A stretch of DNA of 64,000 nt. It comes from Boesenbergia rotunda (taxonomy: Eukaryota > Streptophyta > Magnoliopsida > Zingiberales > Zingiberaceae). The notes under the pieces are model-generated. The model made no database searches, was not told the DNA's origin, and saw only the letters and a program-made list of their open reading frames with translations. Both the position numbers and the translations under genes were made by a program. How positions within the stretch are numbered: position 1 is the first letter of the stretch; every line of letters starts with the position of its first letter. Positions 32,649 to 45,131 of this stretch are shown here, in pieces. Location of the stretch: assembly GCA_024364735.1 (NCBI GenBank), contig JAGFNQ010008257.1, forward strand, positions 62,001-126,000. Direction: 5' to 3'.

Positions 32649-32945
32649 CCTAGCAAAGGACTGCTAGTCACCTGGCGAAGGACTGCCAGGATACAAAGCC
32701 CTAGCAAAGGAATGCTAGGCACCTGGCAAAGGAATGCCAGGATACAAAGCCCTAGCAAAGGAATGCTAGGCGCCTAGCGAAGGAATGTCAGGATACAAAG
32801 CCCTAGCGAAGGACTGCTAGGCACCATGCGAAGGATTGCTTGGAACCGAAGACCTGGCGAAGGACTGCTGGGCACCAGGCGAAGGACTGCTTGGTACTGA
32901 AGACCTGGCGAAGGACAGCTAGGCACCTAGCGAAGGACTGCTGGG
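32649..32945. repeat. CCTAGC hairpin array in C3 (12 units)
   Basis: Alternating CCTAGC/GCTAGG and CCTGGC/GCCAGG units, some mismatched (for example CCAGGC with GCTTGG). Confidence 0.85.
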
Positions 32946-34566
32946 CAAAAGTCCAACCGGAGGAGCCGGTTGGCATCAGGTAAATTCTCCTGAGAGGAGT
33001 AGGTGAGGACGTGTTCCCCGTCGAGGGAACAGTAGGCGTCGGTTCGACCTAGGGCTCCATTTGGGAGACCCAAAGTCAGAATCAAGATAGCTACGGCTGT
33101 AAAACTCACTAACATACTTGCTTTGTGATGTTTTGGACTAACCATGGATGCAGAACCGAAGGAACGTGTGTCTGCAGCTCAGAATGCCTCAAAGGAGAGA
33201 GGCAGCAGCTGAGCAGGGCGCCCCCAAGGTGAAGGCAAACAAGAGTTGAGCAAGTAACGCTTCGGAAGCTTACTAGGCGGGGCGCCCCCGTGCTCCCGGG
33301 CGCCCCCGTGCTCCAGGGCACTGATGGCCTCAAAATAGGTTGTCACGAAAGTGGGTCTCAAATTTAGATATTTATATGAATGCTGGAAACCCTTTTTGCA
33401 ATCAGAATATGAAAACGTAGTAAAGGGGCCACAGGTCGTATTTTTCCTAGGGCTAGTTGAGATGTTGTGTGATTCGTGCTTGAGTTTAGGTGTCGTTGAT
33501 ATTTTTGGGTTTCAAATTAAATTGGGGTTTGGGTTGCAATTCAGAAATGAAAGTGCAATAAAAATAAAGGGAACTAAACTAGTGAACCAAACAAGCGATA
33601 GCAAATTATAACTCAATCAAAGGTAAACTAATTCAACCAAGGAGACTAACTAAAATTGGAAAAGCAAATCTAAATCAAAATGCAACACAGATGCTAAGTA
33701 AAGGAATAAAAGCAGTGAATGGTGGTTTTCGCAAGCAAACAAACTTGAACTAATGCTAGCTACAAAATTTAACAATTACACTTAAAACAAACTCAACTCA
33801 AACTATCTACAAGTTTTGAAAACCAACTAATGCAGGGAAAATTCAGAGATGCTAGATACGATACCAATTGACTTCAAACGCTGTCACACACCAAGAGACA
33901 AATGAAAAACTGATTCAAATCAGTGCCCAAACAGCTTGGCACGCAAGGAAAAGCCCTTGTGCCAAGTCTGCTACTTTTGTTCCAAGGCTATCCTATCAGT
34001 TCAGAAATGCAACTGACCGAATGCAGTTTGAAAAGCAAACTATCAATGAAGAACTTTGCAAGAATAGATGAAGAAATGCAAGACACAAGCTGCTCACACA
34101 ATTCTGCCCTATTGCTGAAATGAATTGGATGTCGAAATGCAGGGAATGAACTAACTTGCGGAATTGGCAATGGAAACACACAAGCTGAAATTAAGCACTA
34201 ATTTCTAATGTTCAGATTCGATTCAGACAAAACTAAGCTCACTAATTAGAATTTCAGAAGTGCTAACTAAGAATGATAGACATGGAGAGTGAAATGCAGA
34301 AATTAAAGATGATACGCTACAAGCAGGAAAACTGGCACGCAACAGGGAAGACTGAACAAGAATTGAAACGCAAGCAACTAAATAGGAGATAAACTGAAAT
34401 TGATACAATAGTTCACTCAACAAACACTAGATCTACTTAACTTGCAGAAATTAAATCTTGTTGGTGCAGGAAGCACCATATCGAACCTTATTTTGATATT
34501 GGCAAAGGGTTCAAAGTTAAGTATTAGTGGTTATCTAACAATGTTACTCAAGTGTGCAGGAAAAGT

Positions 34567-34839
34567 CCTAGCGAAGGGCTGCTAGGCACCTGACGAAGGG
34601 CTGCCAGGAAACAAAGTCCTAGCGAAGGGCTGCTAGGCACCTGGCGAAGGAATGCCAGGATACAAAGCCCTAGCGAAGGACTGCTAGGCAACTAGCGAAG
34701 GGCTGCTAGTCACCAAGTCCTAGTGAAGGACTACTAGGCAACTAGCGAAGGGTTGCTAGTCATCAAGACCTAGCGAAGGAATGCTAGGCACCGGGCGAAG
34801 GACAGCTCGGTATCCAAGACCTAGCAAAGGACCGCCAGG
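34567..34839. repeat. CCTAGC hairpin array in C2 (11 units)
   Basis: It includes compensated variants CCTGGC/GCCAGG, ACTAGC/GCTAGT (twice) and CCTAGT/ACTAGG beside the common CCTAGC/GCTAGG. Confidence 0.9.
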
Positions 34840-35099
34840 CAAAAGTCCAACCAGAGGAGCGGTTGGCATCAGGTACATTCTCCCGAGAGGAGTAGGCGAG
34901 GACGCGTTCCCCGTCGAGGGAACAGTAGGCGTCGGTTCGACCTAGAGTTCCATTCTGGAGACCCAAAGTCAGAACCAAGATAGCTAAGGCTGTATAAACT
35001 AATATTTTATTGTTTTATTGTGTTTTGGACTAACCCTGGATGCAGGACCGAAGGAACGAGTGTCTGCAGCTCAGAGAGCCTCAAAGGAATGAGGCAACA

Positions 35100-35448
35100 G
35101 CTGACCAAGGCGCCCGGAGTGTTCCGGGCGCCCCCAAGGTAAACACAAAACACAAGAAAGCAAAGCAAGCTTCGACAGCTACTCTCCCGGGCGCCCCCGT
35201 GCTCCCGGGCGCTCCCGCTGCTCCCGGGCGACCCCAGCGCTCCGGGCGCCCCCAATAGCAAGCCATCGAAGCACAAGCCAGCGAAACCAAGGGATAAGGT
35301 TTGACCCGGTCAACTCGGGCGCCCCCAGCGTCCCGGGCGCCCCGGTCAAGATGTGATCCCGAGTTTGAAGGGATCAGACGTTGACCGAGCGAAAGGGGGA
35401 TCGACCGACACGTAGGGGGCGCCGCCGACGTTCCAGGCGCCCCCAGGC
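35100..35448. repeat. GGGCGCCC palindrome block upstream of the C2 TATA box
   Basis: Repeated arms of the GGGCGCCC type with 6-10-base centres, ending about 5 bases before TATAAAAA. The blocks at 17260-17620, 33215-33320 and 47479-47705 are equivalent. Confidence 0.8.
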
Positions 35449-35450
35449 CC

Positions 35451-35458
35451 TATAAAAA
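35451..35458 (+). promoter_or_regulatory. LTR TATA box of C2
   Basis: TATAAAAA follows the last palindrome; a CTTCACAACAAC-type start region lies about 25-30 bases downstream. Confidence 0.55.
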
Positions 35459-37087
35459 GACCCTCGAACCAAGGCTTCACAACAACACTTTCAATCAATG
35501 CTTCTACGCTCTTCTGCTCTCACGCCTCGCTCCGAAAACCTCCCAACTCGAGCCGACAATGTCCCGCTGCTCCGAAAAAGACAACCTACATCGGACGTCG
35601 GTAAAAGAAGAGTTTTCCTTTTTTTGTTAAAGTTTACTGTGCTATATTTGTAACTCAATACTGTAAACTGCTTTTGCGCCTCATATAGAATTGCCCAAAG
35701 TAAACGATCAACGATCGTGAGCCTTGGAGTAGGAGTCGACCTAGGCTCCGAACCAAGTAAAAAATTACTGTGTTCGCGTGTTTGGTTTTTCTTTTGCTGT
35801 GCAATTTCTCTTTCCCTAAATCCGAACGTTTTCCGATATTCACCCCCCTCTATCGGTTCTCTCGATCCAACAAATCTAACTTAAGCAGAAACAACTTAAG
35901 AAGTAATCAAACAGCTGATACAAATTTCAGCAAATGACACAATTCAGAAATGACGTTACAACTGAAACTAAGGAAATTAGCTATGAAAACTAATCCTCAA
36001 CCCTTCCCGAGCTCAAAATCTCCTTGTTCGTCAAGCAAGGGCTGGCCTCGAACCCCTAAGCTCAGCAAATCAGTGGAAAACAACTTAGATTGATGTACTC
36101 TGCTCAAACTACATCAGCTGGGAGAATTCCAATCCGAACTCTTCGATCTCAGTTCGCTGGGTTGCGCTGATGATTTGGAGAAGATATAAGCTCACCTGAG
36201 GACCCCTACAAGTGGCTGAGATGGTCGGAAATGGATAGTGGCTGAGATTCAAGTGCTCGGACCATCGAGCATGCCGAAACCCTCAAGCACCTCTGTCCGG
36301 ATGAAAATTGAGCTGAATTCTTCACCGAAGCTATCTCCAATGATCCAGATGATGATCCAAGGTCGAGATTGAGGTGGTCACGCCTTCAAAACTAAGAAAT
36401 TGGCAAAAGAAAACGAAGAACTCGACGAGAAAGCACTGTTGCGGCGAAGACGCGACGAGGAAGGAAACTGCGCAGATTTTTGATTAAGTACTTAGCATTG
36501 GACGGTTCAGATTGATTTGAGAAAATCCAACGGCTGATCTTCATCCGATCTAGCCCAAATTTTGATGATGTTGATCAAGGGTCAGGATCTACCTCGTGGT
36601 AGCTCGGATCCTCTAGATTTGCAACGGATGGTCCAAATCAACCTAATCTTTGAATGGACAATCTAGAGCCCTCCAAGCTTGATCCAACGGTTGGATAATC
36701 TCTGATTGGGGTGAAAGTCTCAGATCATGATCCAGATGCTTGATCAACCCTAACCCTAGCTCGGATTGCCTTAGATGGATCCAGATGGCTCAGATCTAGC
36801 CGCTTTTGAATCGGACGGCCTAGATTAATCGGAAACTTGATAACTCGATCCGGGTCCACTTCCGACTCAAGTTTGACCCAGTATGCCCTAGGTCCATGAA
36901 CTTTTCATGCCTACAAAAATAGATCAAAAATTTAGTGGCCAAATAATCCAAATATGTACAAATTTGTAATTAAGTCCAAAATAACAGTATGTTCTAAAAC
37001 CTAGGGTAAATTCACAATTAAGCAAGTAAAACATGGGTCAAACATGGATTTTAGCAACTAAAATAATCAATAAAATGGTACTTATCA

Positions 37088-37101
37088 ACTCCCCCACACT
37101 T
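37088..37101 (-). other. polypurine tract of A4
   Basis: Minus-strand AAGTGTGGGGGAGT abuts the 3' LTR. Confidence 0.85.
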
Positions 37102-39515
37102 AAGCTTGAGCGTCTCGCCAAACCACTAAGTATGTATCCCTAGATTTTCTTAAGCATAATTAGAAGCAAATGAAAAGAAATTACCTAAGGTTGTCAATTC
37201 TCAAAAATCTAAGCTCTATGGATTAGTATCTCGTCCTTAAATCAACAACTTAGCCTTTTAATCCATCATGATTCATTGAGATGAATTTAACTCACTAGCC
37301 TTTCAAGGAAAATTTTGGTGGCTCTCTCCTTAAGTTCTAAGTTGATGATGGAAGTGGAGCTCACTCTAACTCACATGCTTCTTGCACTACCATAGGCTTG
37401 CTTGTTATCTAATTTCCACCATTATTCATGATTAGGATCAATATCTACAAAAACAAGTGAAAACACGGAAAATGGTAAGAAATGGAGTAAAAGCCAAGAA
37501 AATGAGAAAATTGATAAAGTGGAAGACTTGGTTGCTCAAGAATGTTTCCCATGTACTTTGCTTCTCTTTGCAGTCCTTGTAATGAAATAAAAAGTGTGGT
37601 GAGGTCAATCTTGAATAATGCCCTTGATTTGGATGAAGAAACCTCCCTTGACTTCATTGTGCCAACTTCCTCAATTGTGTGCCATTTGGTTCTCTTTTTT
37701 TTTCTCACGGCTTTTTGATCTTCTAATGTGCAATTAGAGCTCTTCGGTTTTGGATTCACATCCTAGGAACTTGAAACATTAAATGACAATTAGGAAGTTA
37801 GATGCTCCAAATGTAATCTTCACTAACCATCTCTTACAATTTCCTTTTTGATACACTCCACCTTCAAGTTGGCACTCTTCTTCTTCCATTCTTTTTTTCT
37901 GTTCAGCTGCAAATTCAGCTCCACTGAATCCATTTCAAGTCTCTAATTTCATAAATAATCAACATCAGTTATCATCAAATAGAAATGGAAGATTCAAATG
38001 CTTCAATGAATGAATTGATACACTCCATTTTTTTTCTTAATCACTGCACTTTACATGCAAATTTATCCTATTTTTTTTCGAAATCCAATCAGCCATATTT
38101 CTCTATTTTAATCAGCAGTGGACACACTCACATCAGCTACTTGCATTTCCACATGAAGATTCATAAAAATTGATACTCTACTTGATACTTGGGCACCAAT
38201 TTTCTCACTTGCGTGCCACTTCCACCTTGGCAATCTCCTTCAACTAATCTGCACAGCTGTAATTCGATTCAGATTAGTGGCGATTCAGCTTCGAGAGAAT
38301 CTGCTCCACAGCTTGTATAGAAACAAATTTAATGGTAAACAAATTTTTGCACTTGACTTGGCACAGATTTTTGCTTAAGTTTCAGATTTTCCAGCTTGTG
38401 TCCAGCTTCAATTTAGCTTGTCTTCAGCTAGAGTTTAGCTTGTTTTCAGCTACAATTCAGATTCTAGCACTCGGCAGCAACCCTTGCACTAGTTTCAGTT
38501 CAGAAAGTTCAGAACAGTTCAGCTTGCCAACCAAATTCCTACTCCAAGATGGCTTAACAGAAAAATTTTCTTTTCTTCCCTTTTTGCATCAATTTCTGCT
38601 TTGCGTGCCAATTGAATCCTTGGTACAGAAGTTTTCTGCCTTCTTCAACTGAATTTCCTTAGCACAAACAACTACAAATTCAGCTCTATCTGAGTATTCA
38701 GCCGAAGAGAAAACCTGCCAACCGAAACATGCTCCATAGCCATTTCTTTTCTTTTGGCACTGATTTTTTTCCTTTGAAATGGTGCAGATTTTTTCTTTCT
38801 TTGCTTGTCACTTAAATCTTCAAGATATGATAAGGAAACTCGATCTCCAATTGCTTCCATCTCTCTTGCTCATTCTTGGCACCAAACTCACTCAAACTCA
38901 TTCTTGGCACATGGAATTTTACAGATTTTTTTTCGACATGAATTGTCTCTTTGATATCAGATCTTTCCAAAACGCTAGTCACTCCCCCACACTTAAATCT
39001 TTGTCCGTCTCAGGCAAAATAACATTAAGGAACATCCCCAAACAAACAAGTCCATAGAAAAATGGGGTTAAGAGTAGGAATAAGGAAAGATAAATAAAGT
39101 AGACATGATTAGTGCCAAAAATTGACATGGAAGGGTAAACAAATTGATTAGTCTTTATAGATGTGATCCAATCATTGAAATATGATTTTGAAAGAACCTA
39201 AGCAAGTTCTAAAGTACAATAACATATGTGTGTCACAAATATAAGGCTAATTCTCACTAGGCAAAAATACTTCATCTCAAGTTCTCAATTAAAAATCTAA
39301 AACCAAGTAGTACTCATGCATCCAAGATTTCATCCATGAGCTCAAACCCTAAGTTTTAACAACCAAATTTAATTTATTTTCAAAAGACTATAAAATGACA
39401 TAAAGATAACCTAGAGAGATACATTTATTCCTAGTCAAGCAAGAAAAAGTGCCCAAAAGAAATAACATGGTATTTACAATGTCTATTTATTCGTTCTAAT
39501 CTACTCACGCATTTA
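37102..39515 (-). other. non-coding 3' region of A4
   Basis: Homologous to 6645-8950 of A1. A second PPT block (minus) is at 38980-39014. No gene is supported. Confidence 0.7.
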
Positions 39516-42500
39516 TTAGCAAGAACTCAATTTAAAAGTGAAAAATGCAATAAAGGAAAAGGCAAGAAAGATCAAACTCCCTTTTATTTCTGGCAGTCGG
39601 AGTCCATCAAGAAACAGCCTCCATCGTGGTAGTGGAGGAGTTGGGGTAGTTGAGAGAGTTAGGACTCCCCCACACTTGGACTTTATAGCAAACTGTTCAG
39701 GTGGCCGAAGGTTATTTAGATACAAGACCCATGTAAGAGGTGGAGTGCTTCGAATCAAAGTAAAATCATCTCCTCCCTCTTTATTCATTTTGGAACACCT
39801 TCCATGAGGTTTGAGTCTGTTCAAATGAGGCACCCACTCCAGAAGTCTTCTAGACCCTGCAAAACAATGTAGTACCTCTCTCAAGCGTGCAGGGTAAGAA
39901 AGAAATGAAATGATATCAGTCTCTGCATAAAATGTGTCCAAAAATGCATCACATCCAATTAAATCAATTTTTGGTATCTCAATGAATTTTTCACAATTAT
40001 TTCCTACAAAATTTGCATCCAGGAACTCATCACAAACAAAGAAATTAATTTTTGGCACTTCAATAGAAATATCACAATTATTTTCCATCAAGGATGTATC
40101 AAGCAATGTGTCACAGCCAAGAAAATCAATCTCAGATATCTCCATAAGTTTTTCACATTCAACCTCAGCATAAAATATAGCAAGAGATTCATCACAATAA
40201 ATAACATCAATTTCAGGCACTTCTAAAAATTTTTCGCAATCCATATCCACAAAAGAGGTATCAAGAGATTCATCATAACAAACAACATCAATTATAGGTG
40301 CCTCTAAAATTTTTTCGCAATCCATATCTACAAGAGATGTATCAAGTAATGCATTACGACCAATGAAATCAATTTTTGGTACCTCTATTGGATTTGCACA
40401 AGCAGTTTCTACGCAAGGTATATCAATAAATTCATCATAACCAATAAAGTCAGCACTAGGTACCTTGCTGAATTTTTCTAAACAAAAAGGAGAAATACTT
40501 ACGTGAGCGTGCTGAAGAATACCTGGAGGTTCTACAAGAGTAGATGTAATTATTGGCTCCTCTTGGCAATGAGCAATCTCCTCTTCAGGTTCGTGTTCTG
40601 ATGTACACTCAACTAAAACAGGTGATCCTTGGGTTCTTGTGTCACGCCCCGAGACCCAAGAGCCGCTGATCCAATAGAAAATCGGACAACACCTCCCCTG
40701 TCCGGCGGACAATTTACACATACACACAGATAATATAACACAACCACGCAGTTTAAAGGGCCTCAGGCCTCAGATATATGCAAAAACAACAGTTATATGA
40801 TTATAACTATCGAAAAACCAAATCCGAACTCACCTGAGCTGCCAGGGGGCAGGAACAAAACCAAAAACAAACGCAGTCCAACATAGGACTCAAAAGTACA
40901 ATGCCATCAAATAAAACGTGCATACATGTTTAAAAACATAATAGCGGAAGCATAGTAAATACTACAGGGTCCATAAATGAAACAACGGAAAGCCAAAACC
41001 AAAAAGAGCTCCGCTGGAGCTGGGGACTGGCGGCTCGGGATCTCCTCGCAGACATCAACCTGAAATAAACATATATGGCAACGGGGTGAGTCCATAGCTC
41101 AGCGAATACCCAAAGATATGCATAGAAGGTTATACCAACACTAAGAGTTCAGCTAATACAGACTCATATCAACAGTAGGGAAAGACTAGTACTGAACATA
41201 CCGAAGTAGATACATACCTGAATCCATCTAACCTGTATAGTGGGTAAGAAATACCAAAGGAAAACAAATAGGCATATAAACACAGATAACAAGTCTCCAG
41301 TATATGCGATGTCAAACAAGTGCAGCAAATAAGTGCAGCAAACAATGCACGATGCAAAATATGCACATGGTGTAATGACATGGTCACCCCTGACACCAGA
41401 CAGATCATCGTACACCTGTCATAGGGACGGCTGAACGGGTAGGGCTCTGACAACTGTACACCCTGCCATCACTGCTCCTGAGTGACCGAGTGGACAGGAT
41501 GCTGGCGAGGGACCACCCCTCTACCCCAAGCAATGGGGGAGCTCCGCTCTCATCTCCTCGTGGCTCAGTACGAGAAGGGATCCCTGGCTGCTACCACGCC
41601 CACGCTCACCCTCCAAACAGTGGCCAAACGGAGCAATACAGGGCAAATGCACACATCTACGGTATCCACTAACCCATGAGTGGCCGTGTGTGCAAGTCAT
41701 GTACCGGAAGACGATTAGGCTCAACCACAAGGGAGTCGCTGATCGCCGGCATGCAACAGTGCAAGGATGGTGTATGATAGATACACATACCCCCTCCCAA
41801 GTCCTCAGTATACTAGGTCTCAGTCTGAAATCCTACAACAGGAAATACAAGTAACCTACAAGGTATACTGGCCTAAAACTACAGATCTCTCAAGGTCAAG
41901 TGCAAGAGGTACATCCCGATATCTAAGCATACATACAGGTATGACAATACCTGAGACCGAAGTGAACCAACAACATGATAACTCAGGGATAAACAACAAG
42001 TATCCACAACTGGCATAATAAACAGGGATAAACAACAATATCCAGAACAGACATAATAACCAGGGATAGCGTAAAATCTTACTGCTATCTATAACATTCT
42101 ATGCATAACAAAATGACAATATCAAGATAGATAAGTCAAAGGGTACCCGCCTCCAAGAGTGAAGTCCGTATCGATCGAGACAGAACCACCCGTCAAAATA
42201 GGTAGCAATAAATCCGATCAAGCTCCTGTATCAAGGATGCATTTAATTAGCTATTACAAGGATAATAACTAGCTAATTAATTCCTAATCCATTTTAGGGT
42301 TAACATAATCCGTCCGTTTCCATTTAATTACCTTTAATTAAATGGAAGGTTCCTAATTACCCCATGAAATTAAGATTACGTTCTTAATTAATTAGGATCA
42401 TTTTAATTATCCTTGTGCCATCTAATTAACCATAATTAGATGATTGACTTTTAATTATCCCAATAGGTCAAATAAACTAGTTGTACATATGTGTTTAGGT

Positions 42501-44969
42501 TTGATTTCAATTCCTACAAACCCATTCCAAACCTAAACTGATCCAACACACTTCCACAGCTAAAATCAACTTCAATTTAGTGAACAAGCACATCCCTAGA
42601 TCAAATTGATCACCACCAGTGCAGCACACCAATTAGCAACGCAGTAAAATCACCTCCTTACACTACCACCCAAACCATAGCACAAATAGAACTACTTACA
42701 ACTTCCAATTCAATATAGGATTGAGCCAAAACTCAATCGAGCACTTACCTGAGCCAAGCAACACTCCACGGCAGAAGCTTCCACTCACCCAGTAAGGTGG
42801 CGCACACCCAAAATGGTTGAAACCCAACCTTAGCAGCTGCTCAAAGGAGCCCTCACAGCACAAACCCTACATGCAATTTGTCAACAGAAGAAGTCAAACT
42901 CCAAATCAGAAACATCCAAGAGCTTACCGGAAGAATGGCAAGTGGTAGAGTCCTACTCCCTAAGCATTGAACGGAGGTCTGCCCCCGAAGCTCGACAAAG
43001 GCTTCGCTGGAGATTAGAGAGGCTGCACGTGGCCGGAGATGGAAGATAAAGAGTCGCCGTCTCTGGAAAATCACCTAGCTCATGCGGCGCTGACCAAAAA
43101 AAGGATGAATCCCTGATAAGGGCTCAGGGATCGGTAACCTCGCACGAACCAGCTTGGCGGAGGAGATGGGAAAGGCTGTGATAGGGAATCGAAGGATCGC
43201 CGGTCACCAGTCGGGATCAGGGGAGCGGTCGTCGGTGCGTGTGGGGAAATCACCTGCGGCTAGGGTTCGCGAGAGGAGGGGGAAGAGATGGCGTCGGCCG
43301 TCGGGTTTGGGCGGCTGCGCGAGTGGAATTACGGCGGACTGAGCCCTAATCGGCTCTTATGGGTGCCTCTTTGCACTTAAGTCCAACGCATTTCCTTCTA
43401 ATTGCAAACTCACCCCTAGTTTTAAACTTACTTAATTTTTAGTTCTTATAATTGTTTGTTTAAATTTCCTTGGGGTCCCTAAGTTTGACTCCAAGGGCTC
43501 GAAAGCCCCGAAACTTTAGGAAATTTTCCCGAAGAATTTTCCAGGGTGAGATAAACGTGTCGGATTTTACATCTTGCTTCCACCATGCAAGTCCCTACAC
43601 TTTCTAGTAATGTACCAGTAAATTGTGGTGGTCCCTGGGGCTCAGTGCAATCCCCTACACCAATAGGATCATCTCCAATGTATGCTTCCTCAACCATACC
43701 TGCAACAACCAAATTAAAAAAATTAGGACCATCAATAATACTATCATCACAAAATAAAAGTCTAGAATGGTCCTGTGGAGCTTCAGTTTCTTCTTCTTGA
43801 GCTGAAAAATTTGGAAATGAATTTTGAACAAGAATCTCCGGAGGGATGCATGTTGTAGGCGCCCTGATTTTAATGATTTCTTCTTCTTCTTCTACCAAAT
43901 TTGCAAGATTATTTGAAGAAAGACTTGGCCATGCACTAGGGTCACCTTGAACTGATATAAAATCAACTCCAGGGCTGTTTTGAGTGGCTTGAGAAGATGA
44001 TTGTCCTGATTCTTGGGCTTGCCTTTGTTTCATCTGATTCAATTGATCAACCAATTTCCCAAGGCGTCCTCCGATGTCTTGTTGTTGTTGTTGAAAACTT
44101 TGCTGTTGTTGTAGGACTTGTTGAAACATCTCCTCCAGCCTTTGTTGTTGAGCCTCACTCTCATTAGGATTCTCAAAGCCTCCTTGATTGTTATAGAACT
44201 CCTGTTAGACTTGAAATGTAGCATAAGATTGCTCAAAACTGTAAGTAGGCTGTGAAGTCTGAAATTGAGACTGTGGGGGTTGATAAAATGGTTGAATAGG
44301 CTGATTAAATTGCTGAAAAGTTGGTTCACCACTTGGTGGAGATGGCTGAAAATTATGATTCTGGAATTCTTGGATCTGAGGTTGAAATTGTGGTGGTGAA
44401 AACTCAAATTGAGTGGGCTGAAAATTCTGATCTTGTGGCTCGAAAGTCTGGTTGCAGGGCTGAAATTGCTGTGGAAATTGACATGGTTGTTGGAAATTCG
44501 AATTAACATGGTACCCTTGTTAAATTCCTTGAAAAGGTGATTGATCTTGTTGATAGGGTTGCTGAAATTGGGGCTGAAAAATCTAGAATAGTGGCTGCCC
44601 AATCTGAGTTTGCTAGAAATTTGGTTGACTTGGCTGAAAATCTTGCTGAAATTGTTGGAATTGCGGTTGAAATTGCTGTGGTGGCTGCTGGAATTGTTGT
44701 GGTTGCTGGAATTGTTGTAATGGTGGCTGAAAAAACTGATTTGTTTGCTGGAAATTAGAATAGGACTGTTGGAAATCTTGATTTGGCTGCTGAAATTGGG
44801 GCTGAGGTGGCTAAAATGTAGGCTGAATCGGCCGCTGGTAAGTAGATGGATGAGCTTTATTTTTTTGTTGGTATTCCAACACCTTAACCCAACATTTCAA
44901 CTCCATCAATGCCTCTTTGAGCTCTGATTGTCCCGTTGAAATCATTTTGATGTCCTGATCTGAAAACAT
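39516..44969 (-). pseudogene. Q-rich family A protein, split by a solo LTR and nonsense codons
   Basis: The start is at 44969 (MFSDQDIKMISTGQSELKEALMELK). At least five in-frame stops lie between about 44810 and 44215; all are Gln codons changed to TAG or TAA. From 44129 the frame is open: coiled coil, QGDPSAWP, acidic domain. Solo LTR I interrupts it at 43571/40640. From about 40634 it is open again to 39516, with about nine CEK-type repeats (the longest set here) and the W-repeat end. The last residues (EIKGSLIFLAF...) differ from A1 because of a one-base shift at the stop. Confidence 0.85.
40640..43571 (-). mobile_element. I: solo LTR, Tekay/Del-like (2932 bp)
   Basis: On the plus strand it runs TGTCACGCCCCGAGAC ... 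GTCGGATTTTACA, with target duplication TCTTG on both sides (40635-40639 and 43572-43576). The empty site is readable in A2 near 26985. Minus orientation is inferred from the GGGGCGTGACA end typical of 3' LTR termini. No internal region or gene. Confidence 0.85.
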
Positions 44970-45107
44970 TTTGATCTTACAGCCCTGTCACAAAACAAAC
45001 AAGAAAAATGGCAGCAACCGTATACAAAAGATAAAGCAAAAGAAAATAGAATCAAATGATATGCCCATAAGCACACAAGCAAAAATCAAACAAATCAACT
45101 AGTTGCT

Positions 45108-45125
45108 TCCCCGACAACGGCGCCA
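45108..45125 (-). other. primer-binding site of A4, tRNA-Asp
   Basis: Minus-strand TGGCGCCGTTGTCGGGGA, one base changed from the A1 site. Confidence 0.85.
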
Positions 45126-45131
45126 AAAATT

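Larger units (their letters stand above)
34459..35872 (+). mobile_element. C2: solo SIRE-type LTR (1414 bp)
   Basis: It is complete, from TGTTGGTGCAGG to CTCTCGATCCAACA, with target duplication AATCT at 34454-34458 and 35873-35877. The empty site (AATCT once) is seen in the other A4 LTR near 46265. It contains the hairpin array, GGGCGCCC palindromes and a TATA box. It serves as the reference copy for family C here. Confidence 0.95.
33322..37087 (-). repeat. 3' LTR of A4, with C2 inside
   Basis: On the plus strand it starts TGATGGCCTC and ends GGTACTTATCA. It is interrupted at 34454-35877 by C2 and its duplication. The rest matches 45132-47478 with few differences. ORFs such as 33351-33611 and 33868-34071 recur in the other LTR but have no coding support. 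Confidence 0.9.

Noticed and set aside
33351..33611. Frame repeated at 45161-45421 as a conserved protein
   Set aside because: Both lie in the two LTRs of A4, which are copies; no domain is seen.
38986..39014. Internal PPT in A4 as the edge of a nested solo element
   Set aside because: The flanking DNA on both sides is homologous to A1 in the same order, so it is part of the family structure.
43154..43342. Arg-rich frame in LTR I
   Set aside because: Short, in a GC-rich stretch of a solo LTR, with no homologous partner in the window.
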